DNA of 35,243 bases, from the NCBI GenBank assembly GCA_964592645.1, contig CAZQFV010000031.1, positions 1 to 35,243 of the forward strand, written 5' to 3'. The first letter of the stretch is position 1. Each line of letters opens with the position of its first letter. The DNA comes from CAZQFV01 sp964592645. Lineage in GTDB: Bacteria; Chloroflexota; Chloroflexia; DTKN01. Made by a program: the position numbers and the translations under genes. Positions 23,249 through 31,800 of the stretch are shown here, one piece after another. The notes below the pieces were generated by a model, which was not told the DNA's origin, did not search any database, and was given only the letters and a program-made list of their open reading frames with translations.

Positions 23249-23324
23249 CGGGGCGTGGCGCAGTCTGGCTTAGCGCGCGCGGTTCGGGACCGCGAGGTCG
23301 ACAGTTCAAATCTGTCCGCCCCGA
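23249..23324 (+). tRNA. tRNA-Pro (anticodon CGG)
   Basis: 76 bases. Acceptor stem CGGGGCG/CGCCCCG, D stem GCGC/GCGC, anticodon arm CGCGG-TTCGGGA-CCGCG with anticodon CGG at 23285-23287, and T arm GACAG-TTCAAAT-CTGTC. The discriminator is A. The 3' CCA is not fully encoded. Confidence 0.95.
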
Positions 23325-23395
23325 CCTGGAGGGGACGGTCTTGCGGGGCCGGTTCCCTCTGGCGGATTCCAGAGACAAGCGAGGAGGTCGAACAA

Positions 23396-23575
23396 ATGCC
23401 GCACCGGATTACCGAAGAGTGCATCGCCTGTGGAGCCTGTGAACCGGAGTGTCCCGATCATTGCATCAGCGAGGGCGAAGAGATCTATGTGATCGACGCC
23501 GCCTGCTGCACCGACTGCCACTCCTGCGCCGAGGTCTGCCCGGTGGATGCCATCGAAGGCGAAAAGAAAGCCTAA
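23396..23575 (+). CDS. 2[4Fe-4S] ferredoxin
   Basis: 59 residues with two clusters' worth of ligands: CIACGACEPECP (Cys9, 12, 15, 19) and CTDCHSCAEVCP. The second motif is preceded by an extra Cys. This is the small clostridial-type ferredoxin, a soluble low-potential electron carrier. A GAGGAGG site lies upstream. It sits 71 bases after tRNA-Pro with no obvious terminator between, so both probably share one transcript. It could serve the AOR enzyme, though they are not in one operon. Confidence 0.95.
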   Translation: MPHRITEECIACGACEPECPDHCISEGEEIYVIDAACCTDCHSCAEVCPVDAIEGEKKA

Positions 23576-23593
23576 TAGGGTCCCGTTCGTCAC

Positions 23594-23619
23594 ACGGCGG
23601 CACCGCGCGGTGCCGCCGT
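23594..23619 (+). terminator. Terminator after the ferredoxin gene
   Basis: A perfect 26-bp palindrome (ACGGCGGCACC ... GGTGCCGCCGT) followed by CGCATTTTCGTT, 18 bases past the ferredoxin stop codon. Confidence 0.8.
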
Positions 23620-23636
23620 CGCATTTTCGTTCCCCT

Positions 23637-23676
23637 AAAAAAAAGATCGCGGCCTCGGAACGCTGCCGAGGTCCGC
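23637..23676 (-). terminator. Terminator of the tRNA-fMet/tRNA-Met transcript
   Basis: Minus-strand hairpin: GCGG-A-CCTCGG pairs with CCGAGGCCGC around a 7-base loop, followed by GATC and a run of eight T. Confidence 0.85.
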
Positions 23677-23678
23677 GG

Positions 23679-23753
23679 TGGTGGCGGAGGTGGGAGTTGA
23701 ACCCACGGCCAAGGGCTTATGAGTCCCCTGCTCTACCACTGAGCTACTCCGCC
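23679..23753 (-). tRNA. tRNA-Met (elongator, anticodon CAT)
   Basis: Acceptor GGCGGAG/CTCCGCC, D arm GCTC-AGTGGTA-GAGC, anticodon loop CTCATAA, T arm GTGGG-TTCAACT-CCCAC, discriminator A and encoded CCA at 23679-23681. The anticodon stem has an A-G closing mismatch. The lack of the GGG/CCC stem and of the C1-A72 mismatch marks it as elongator rather than initiator. tRNA-Ile2 (lysidine-modified CAT) cannot be fully excluded. Confidence 0.88.
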
Positions 23754-23757
23754 GCAG

Positions 23758-23829
23758 TTGCGGGGGGCGGATTCGAACCGCCGACCTCCGGGTTATGAGC
23801 CCGACGAGCTGCCACTGCTCCACCCCGCG
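23758..23829 (-). tRNA. Initiator tRNA-fMet (anticodon CAT)
   Basis: Acceptor CGCGGGG with C1 opposite A72, D arm GAGC-AGTGGCA-GCTC, anticodon arm TCGGG-CTCATAA-CCCGG with the three G-C pairs of initiators, and T arm GGCGG-TTCGAAT-CCGCC. CCA is not encoded. It lies 4 bases upstream of tRNA-Met on the same strand. Confidence 0.94.
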
Positions 23830-23839
23830 ACGCATCCCG

Positions 23840-23868
23840 ATTATAGCCGAGAGGCCGGGCTTTGTCAA
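23840..23868 (-). promoter_or_regulatory. Consensus promoter of the tRNA-fMet/tRNA-Met pair
   Basis: Minus strand TTGACA (23863-23868), exactly 17 nt, TATAAT (23840-23845). This is the only full-consensus promoter I see in the window. Confidence 0.9.
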
Positions 23869-24023
23869 ATCGGACAATCTTGATCCGGAGCCGCCTGGTA
23901 GTGGTCGCTGCCCAGCCGGTTGCCCTTCAGCCCGCCACCGAGCTCCCGGCCCCGGCGGGCGGCGGCCCGCTGCACCCGCCGACAGTGATAGAAACTGTCG
24001 GCCAGCACATGCAGGTTGTCAAA
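23865..24023 (-). other. Open stretch of unknown origin, possible gene remnant
   Basis: A minus-strand frame of about 53 codons with no start codon of note reads FDNLHVLADSFYHCRR... and ends in DQDCPI at a stop inside the tRNA promoter. It has a protein-like composition, but I do not recognise it. It may be the C-terminal remnant of a lost gene. The rest of 23830-24064 holds only the tRNA promoter. Confidence 0.25.
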
Positions 24024-24064
24024 GTGCAAAGGTAGTGGTCAGTGGTTACCTTGGCATCTACCGG

Positions 24065-25492
24065 TCAATAGAGGATTTTCCCGGCATAGTGGCCCTCATG
24101 CTCCTTGTCCAGACACTTTTCACAGACCAGGACCTCGCGCTGCTGCTCATTGGAGCAGTCGATACAGATCCAGGTAGCCCGCACCTTTTTCCCCCGTACC
24201 TCGCAGGACTCGCAGTCCTGGTAGCGCGGCTTGTTCTGGGCGACGACACGCGGGTACTTGGCCTTTGCTTCGGGCTCGGCGATCTGTTCCAGCGTCAGGC
24301 GGTGCTCAATCCAATCGCCAAAGTCGTACACATACTTGAGCTCGCCGCCCACCGCCAGTCCCAGGCCGGCGATGCGCAGTTCCGCCCCGTCGCCCCCACC
24401 CATGGGGTCTACGCTACCCAGGTCCACTTCCCGGAAAGTGCGGCCCTGCCCGCGCCGGACCAGCTTCCAGAAGCCGCCCAGGTGATCGAACACGTCGAGG
24501 TCGAACGCCCCGCGCAGCGCCTTGTCCAGGTCGGCCAGAGTCTGTTTCCCCTGGATCTCGATCGTCCGCCACAGCCCCGGCCGATGCCACAGGGCAGCCT
24601 TGAAACGATAGACCTGGCGGCCTTGGGCCGGGGTGAAGCGTTCCTCGGGCAGCGCTTGCTCCCCAAAGATTATCTCTTCCAGCGGCGTCCGGTAATCGGC
24701 GTAGCCGATCATCCACCCATTGTAACCCAGGCGGGGGTCGGCCTCCAGGACCTGCAGCCAATGGTCGCCCGGATAAGCGCGCGGGTCGGACAGGCGCGCG
24801 TAGGCTGTGGGGATGGCTATGTGCGTGAAGAGGCGCTCGTCGCGGGCGGATTCCAGCATCGCAAAGAGGATGTCGGCCAGTTCCTGGTTCTGCCGGGCAA
24901 CCTCGTCCGGGCGGCGCCGGCCGGCCGGTTCGTACTCCAGGCGGAAGCGGCCGGCCTCCCAGTCTTCGATTGTGACCAAGAGGCTGTCGTTCGGGCGGGC
25001 CTTGCAAGAGCGAAACCATGTCCCCAGTTCAAAGGCGGCCAGGTCCTGGGTATAGTCCCCGAAGGGAGAGCGAATCCGCTGCTGGACGGTCACAACGTTG
25101 ACGGGCAGCGCCTCCCCCCCTGGACCCAAAAGCTGTACCGCCTGTGGCGAGAGCCCCTGACGCAAGAAGTGGGTAAAGCCCGGTTCGATCAGCAGGACGC
25201 CGATCTTGAGTTCCTGGCGCGAGAGCGGGATGCGGAAGCGGACCCCGCGCATGGCGATGCGCAGCGGCAGGATCGTCTGATCATCCAAAAAGACCAGGGT
25301 CCTGCCGGTTTCCTCCCGGCGCAGGTGGTTACGCAGCGAGGCGCGGGGGTTCTTGGACTTGGAGGGGCGGATGGCCAGGACCCGTTGGTAAAAATCCTCC
25401 ACTGTGAGCGGGCCGTCCACCCCGGCCAGGGTCTGGGCGACAGCCTGGCTCAAAGATACCAATCCTTGACCGTTCGGGGGCAGTGCGTTCAT
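24065..25492 (-). CDS. Plasmid pRiA4b ORF-3-like domain protein with C-terminal zinc ribbon
   Basis: 475 residues. The segment at about 325-420 carries the pRiA4b ORF-3 pattern (YRFKAALW-RPGLWRTIEIQGKQTLADLDKAL, then KYVYDFGDWIEHRLTLE). The C terminus has a probable zinc site CESC ... CIDC ... CEKC (about 435-470). The N-terminal 300 residues, with PLTVEDFYQRVL and SLRNHLRREE, look like a winged-helix followed by a domain I do not recognise. The family's function is not established. It is a lone gene with its own promoter. Confidence 0.78.
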   Translation of the reverse strand: MNALPPNGQGLVSLSQAVAQTLAGVDGPLTVEDFYQRVLAIRPSKSKNPRASLRNHLRREETGRTLVFLDDQTILPLRIAMRGVRFRIPLSRQELKIGVLLIEPGFTHFLRQGLSPQAVQLLGPGGEALPVNVVTVQQRIRSPFGDYTQDLAAFELGTWFRSCKARPNDSLLVTIEDWEAGRFRLEYEPAGRRRPDEVARQNQELADILFAMLESARDERLFTHIAIPTAYARLSDPRAYPGDHWLQVLEADPRLGYNGWMIGYADYRTPLEEIIFGEQALPEERFTPAQGRQVYRFKAALWHRPGLWRTIEIQGKQTLADLDKALRGAFDLDVFDHLGGFWKLVRRGQGRTFREVDLGSVDPMGGGDGAELRIAGLGLAVGGELKYVYDFGDWIEHRLTLEQIAEPEAKAKYPRVVAQNKPRYQDCESCEVRGKKVRATWICIDCSNEQQREVLVCEKCLDKEHEGHYAGKILY

Positions 25493-25577
25493 ATCCCTAC
25501 CTCTCGTGCTCGGCGCCGCAGCCGGCGCTCCGCTGCCAAACCGTCCTTGTCCAGGTCAAGCACCCGGACTATTTGAC

Positions 25578-25606
25578 AGTATACCATACCTCGGGGATAT
25601 TGTCGA
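25578..25606 (-). promoter_or_regulatory. Promoter of the pRiA4b ORF-3-like gene
   Basis: Minus strand TCGACA (25601-25606), 17-nt spacer, TATACT (25578-25583). The -10 and the next six bases (TATACTGTCAAA) are identical to those of the promoter at 33705. Confidence 0.5.
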
Positions 25607-25640
25607 AAGAAGACTATCCTGCTCATCGCTCGCTGCCTCG

Positions 25641-25835
25641 TTCACTCATTCTGACGACATCTTCATCGAGTGCGCCCTGACCTCCGGTGCACGCCGGCTC
25701 GTTTCCGAGGACCGGCACCTGCCGGCCGCGCGCCGATACCAGGGCCTCTCCATCTTGACGGCCGCCGAGTTCCTAACCCTCTTGGAGCACCCTCCATTGC
25801 CTCGACCCGGTACGCGACGGCGACGGACAAGTTGA
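25641..25835 (+). pseudogene. C-terminal remnant of a PIN-domain toxin
   Basis: The plus frame reads SDDIFIECALTSGARRLVSEDRHLPAARRY then ILTAAEFL. This is the last third of a PIN ribonuclease domain: the D-D acidic position, a G-A-R-x-L/I-V-S-x-D strand and the ILT-x-EFL end. The N-terminal two thirds are missing, so it is a fragment. No antitoxin accompanies it. The rest of 25493-25866 holds only the promoter above. Confidence 0.6.
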
Positions 25836-25866
25836 CTCCGTGCCATGCTTCGTGCCGACACGAGCG

Positions 25867-28800
25867 CTACCTCTGCACCAGCGGCAGGTACACCCGGTGC
25901 CAGATCGTCCGCTCCCAGATCGCCAGGTTGTTGCCCTCGTCGCTCTCCGGGATCAGGTGGTGCGGGTCGGCCTGCGCCCACAGCTCATAGGTGCCGGCCG
26001 GCAGGACAAAGGTCGCCGCCGCGCTCCCGCCCGGCGGGATGCGGCCCACCGTCCCGCTGTAGAGCACCGTCCCGCTGAAACCACCATCCCATACCACCAG
26101 CGTTATGTCATTCGCCGGCACCACCCCGGCGTTGCGCACCGTCACCACCACGGGGCCGGCCCCCGCGATGTCGTAGGCGTCCGGCGCCAGGTCCGGCAGC
26201 ACCCCCAACGCCGCATAACCGGCATTGTTGCCCTCGTCCGCCTCCGGGACGGCGTCTCCGTCGTCGGCCACCGCCCAGAAGCGCTGCCCCGCCCCCGCCA
26301 GGCCCGCCGCCTCCGTCAGCACCACCGTCACGGTGACCACGTCGCCCGCCGGCAAGCCGGAGGTTACCGCCGCCGTCCCCAGCAGCGTCCCCGTGTAGGG
26401 GTCCGCCGCCCGGAAGGCCACCGTGAACGGGCCGGCCGCCGCGGTAACCCCGGCGTTGACGACGCGCGCCGTCAGGGTGAGCGTCGTCGTGGTGTGGCTG
26501 CTGTGCGCCCAGTCCACCGCCAGGTCCGGCTGCACCGTGGCCAACGTCGCCACGTTGTTGGTCTCGTCGCGCTCGAAGACGACCCCCGCCGGGTCGGCCA
26601 CCACGTAGAGGGTATGGGAAGCATCCCCCGCCGGCACCGTCCAGGCCACGCTGACGGTGGCCGTGGTCGCCGCCCGGAAGGGGCTCGGCAGCGTCTGGGT
26701 GATGCCGATGCGCGTGCCTCCGGCCCCCGGGTCGCCGTCGAAGAAGGCCGCCACGCCGCCGGCAATCGCCAGGTCGCCGGCGTTGTGGATGGTGGCGGTG
26801 ATGAGCGCCGTCGCCCCCGGCGCCGGGTTCGGCGGGGAGACGACCACGTCTCCTGCCCCCACGGCCAGGTCGTGCCCGATGGCATGCTCCAGGAAGTACA
26901 GGTCCGTCTGTACCGGCTGCGGTACGTGCGGCACCGTGATCGTCAGCGTCGGCGAGATGTCATAGGTCAGGGTGACGAACTCGATCGCCACCTTCTGGTA
27001 GGCCAGCAGCAGCGCGTCGGCGGCCAGGGCTGGGGCGAACGACTCGTCCAGGGCCGTGTCCGCCATGAGCGCGTTGTCCGCCCCCCAGGAGGCGTGCAGC
27101 GGGTCGTAGAGGGCGTAAGCGGCGTCGGCGCCATCCGCGCCGAGGGTCTGCCACAGCAGCGCCAAGCCGCCGTCCGCGGCACCCACCAGGTCGAAATCTA
27201 AGAAGGCTCCCGAGGTGCTGGCCGGCCGCACCACGGCGGGCGTGCCCGTCCAGCCCACCTGCTGCACCAGGTCGGCGCCGCGCAGCCACACCACCACCGG
27301 CGCGCCGGCCGCGTCGTAGGCCAGGGCCGGGTGGCTGTCGGTGATGGCATCGCTGGTCAACGGGGTCAGCGCACTCCAGGCCGCGCCGTCCCAGGTGGCA
27401 TAGGCCACTTCGCCGTCGCTTCCCGTCCCCAGGTCGCCGTCCCCGTCCAGCGCCAGCACCAGCGCCGCTCGCGTCGCCGAGTAGACGGCCACGTCCACGT
27501 CCAAGACGTGGACCAGCCCGGCCAGCGCGGCGCTGGGCGGGCTCCAGGACGTCCCGTCCCACCAGGCTGCCGTCAGCGTCAAGGGATTGGTCATCGTCCC
27601 CAGCAGGTCGACGCCCTCCCCTGTCCGCCACAGCGCCAGCAGCGCGCCGTCCCCACCGCGCGCCAACTGCGGCGTGACGTCCATCAGGCTGTCGTGCGTC
27701 AGCGTCAGCGGCGCCGACCACAGGCCGGTGCCGTGATCCCACGCCGCCGTGGCGATCTCGAAGGAGCGGGCATAGGTGATGGTCAGCGTCGGGGAGAACC
27801 AGACGGTGTTGGAGCGCTCCCACACCGCCACGGCGTCCCCCTGGGCATCATAGTTTACCTGGGGGTTGAAATCCTGGTAGGCGTCGGCGGTCAGCGTGGC
27901 GGTGACCCAGATGGCCCCGTTCCAGTGGGCGGCGGCAATCTCCTCGCCCTGGCCGATGGGCCGGCTCACGTCGTCGTGCACCCACAGCGCCACCCGCGCG
28001 CCGTCGTCCCGCACCGCCAGGGCCGGGTCGGCCAGGGGGTAGACATCGAGCACCAGCGGAGTCTCCGTGGTACCTGAGCCTGGTACAGCCAGGGGTGGGG
28101 CATGGGGTGTGTTCGCGACAAAAGTGGCATAGCCCGGGCCGGCGTAGTCGCGGGGCAACAGGCGCCAGGTGGGCGCCAGCAGCTCCTCGCCCTCGTCGCT
28201 CTGGCAGCCGGCCGTGGGCAGGGAACAGGTGATGCCCCGCTCCCACTCTCCCTCGAAACGCCACACCGTCAGCCGCAGCCCGGCAAAGAGGCGGATGGCG
28301 ATCTCTTGCAGATAGCCCCACGGCTCTGCGGCGGGCACCTGGACCACCACCCGCGGTTCGCCGCCGCCGAAAATGGCCGCCTTGAGCCAGTCAAAGACCT
28401 CCAGGCTCAATGTCAGCATGAGCTTGATCTTGCCCGTGCCGGTGCCGCTGTCGAAGCGCAGGTGGTCTTCCACGTCTCGGAAACGCGTCTCGATCTGGAT
28501 CTGCGGTTCGATGGCCCCTTCGACCTGCGCGCGCTCGTTGAACCACTGCACCAGCCGCCCAACGAGGGGCCACTCTTCCGCCGCGCGCACCGCCGGGATC
28601 AGGTCGGCCACCCCCATCTCCTGCGCGATCCGCCCGGTGATCTCGAGCCCCAGGGCCGCGCCCACCAGGTCCAGGCCGGCCGGCGGGCCCAACTGCACCT
28701 CCCCCCGCCCGTACAGCCGCCCCAGCACCTGGGCGTTTTCCGTTAGCTGCACCCCCGTGTTCCCGCCGACCGTCACCGCCCCGCTGCCGTCCGTAGACGC

Positions 28801-31800
28801 CTCGGCCTCGACCGCCGCGTAGGTGTCCATGATCCCGAAAAAGGCCTTTCCCATGTACGGCACCCACCCCGGCACCTCGTAGCGCGCCCGGAAGGGGGGA
28901 TTGGGGTACTGCAAGGTCCGGCGGTAGGTGACCGTCAGGCTCGCGGGGTCGATTTCGAACCCCCCCATGGGCCATTCCGTGGCCCACGCCGGGATGGGGA
29001 ACACCTGCGGCTGCAGCACCGCGATCCGGGAGGTGTAGCCCTCTGTATTCACCGCCCGGATGCGGAGCACATTGTTCCCGCCGAGCAGGCCGGCGCGAAA
29101 GTCCGTGCCCATGTTGTACAGGTGCGCGGCCCCCCAGTCCAGCCCCGGCTCGACCACCTCCACCCCGTTCAGGTCGAAGCGCACCTCCTGCTTCAAGGCC
29201 TCGCCGTTGCCCTGGCGGGCCGGCCCGTTCCAGTCCACCTCCGCCCGGTACAGGTTCTCCAACTCCAGGTCGGTGAGAAAGTACTTTTCGTACTGCGGCT
29301 TGACGGTCACGGCCGGCCGGCAGGAGGCGGTCGTAAAGCCCCACGCCTGCGCCACCGGGTCGCGGCAGGGGTTCTGGAGATCCACCGCCTCGACCTTCCA
29401 GGTGTACGGATGGGGATCGCCGTCCGGACCGCACGGCAAGGTCCCGGCCGGCAGGGCGATGGAGCGATCGCAGTTGGGGTAGGCCCCCACCTCCTGCCAG
29501 TCGCCATGTTCTTTTAGGTAAACCCGGTAGGCCACCTGGTCGCCGGCAGCGAAATCGGTGCCGCATTTGCCAAAGCCGCTCCAGGAGAGCGTCGGGCTGG
29601 GGTCGATGAGGAGACCCTGCGCCCCCGCAGGCGGGGCAGGCGTGTGCGCAGCCAGGTCCAGGTATACCGGGTTGACCCGCGTCGTCTCCGCCTCCAACGT
29701 CCAGATCTCGCCCTGCTGGGTGACAGTCGCCACGTTGTGGATGAGCTCTGGCGCATCGCACGTCGTCGAGACCTGGAAGCGCACCTCCAGCACCACGCCC
29801 GGATCGAGTGTGCCGTCCCAGGTGACGCGGCTGCCGTCGAAGGAGGGCGTGCCCTGGGAGGCCCACAGGCTGCCCGGCACAAAGACGGTGCCGGCCGGGA
29901 GCGGGTCCTGCACGTTCACCGCCGTCGGGGCGGCGGTCGTGTTCTTTACCCCCAGGGTGTAGGTGATGGGGCGCACGAAGGTGACCCGGTCCGGCTCAGA
30001 GACCTTGAAGCGGGGCAGTTGAATGCAGTTGGAGAACTCGGAGGTGCTGCCATCGGCCGAGGTAGCCGTGGCGGCGATGCCCCGGCCCCGCGCCGGATAG
30101 GTAACCACAAAGGGAGCGTTGCAGTCCCCGTCGGTGGTCAACTCGAGTGTCCCCAGCAAGTCGCGCCCCTGGCCATAGCCGCTGGGGTCGCAGCCGGTGT
30201 TGGCAAAGAACTCGAGATGGAAAGACTCGTTGGGCGTGCTGTCGAGATATCCCTCGATCGTCACTTGGCCGCCGCTCACTGTGGCGGTGAGCAGCGTGGG
30301 ATAGTTCTGCAAGTTGTTCGCTCCAACGTCCACGTCACACGGGTCGTTGGGGGTCACGTCACCGTACTCGTCAGCGTTCAGGTCGATGCCAATATCGCTC
30401 CACCAGTAGCCCGGCAGGCCGTTGCCATAGATGCGATTGCCGAGGATGGCGATCCCCGTGGATGGCGTGCTGCCTCCAAAGACGCTCACCCCGTCGTACA
30501 GGCAATGCGCGATCGTATTCCCGGCGCCCTCGGCCGTCCCACCCAGGGTGCACGAGTAGCTTTCCCGGAACTGCACACCAACGCTGCAGGCCAGCGGCCC
30601 CTCGCCGTGCACGTCCACGCCGATCTTGTTGCCCTGGATCAGCGCCTGCTCACACTGGTCCAGGTACACGCCGTCGGCGATCACATTGGCGGCTCCGGCG
30701 GCCGTACCTCCGACCGTACTACCGGCGGGAGACTGGACGAAGAATCGATTGCTCAGCATGATGGTTCCATCTCCCAGTCGAGTGGTCCCGTTGACGTCAG
30801 TCCCCACGAAATTGCCCTGGACCAGATGCCCCACGCCGGACAGGGACATGCCTCTAGCGCCGAAAACATTGCGCGCCGCCGCGGTGGTTCCCCCAATCGT
30901 GGTGTTGTCGTAGGGGGAGAAACAGCCGATGTAGCCGCCGCCCGCGAGCAGCCCTCCCGCTCCCAAGGCGGTTGTGCCGTAGAGGTCGGTGCCGAGGAAA
31001 TTCCCCCGGCTGGTGTTCTCGACTCCCCGGCACAACTGCAGGGCAGGGTAAAGCGACGAGCTGGAAACCAGGAGGTTGCGCGCTGCCGGCACCGTCCCCC
31101 CGGCGAGATTGTTCGAGGAGGCCAGGAGAAGGGCCGGGTTTCCTGCCGCCGTCTCCATCGCCGTGCCGTCCAGCGAGACGCCGATCCAGGTCCCCTCGAC
31201 AATGTTGCCGTTGCCCTGCATCTCTAGCCAGCCGGTCCCGCCGCCGTTCCCATTGAGCAGCAGCCCGCGCACGGTGGAGCTGGCGCTGCCGCTCCCGAAC
31301 TCGAGCCCATGCCGGATCTGTACCCGCGGAGAGCCGCTGTTGTCGATGGTCACCGGCCCGCTGAAATAGACGTACTGGCCGTTGGGCCGCCAGATATGCG
31401 TGCCGAACGGCAGGTTGAAGCGCACCTCGTCGGCGCCGGGGTTGGCGTTGGCCGTCTGGGCCGCGGCTAGGAGGGTGCAGCGGCCGGCAGCGGTCGCGCA
31501 GATTCCGTCGGACGGATCCCGATCCCCGTCCTGCCCCTCATCGTCGACCACGTAGACGGCCAGCGGGGCAGTCGCGGCCACGACGGGTCCGACGAGGCCT
31601 GCCTGAAAGATCACCAGATCGCCGAAAGCGTCCTTGTTGAGGCGCAGCGGCAGCAGCGCGGCCGGGAGGCCGGCGGTATCCAGGGCGACGGACCAGGGGC
31701 GCAGGATGGCGTTCCAGCCGCCGTTCTCGTCCGGGCTTGTCCCGCTCTGGATGGCGACCACCAGGTGGACCTGGTTGTTGGCGGGATCCAGCACGGCCAG

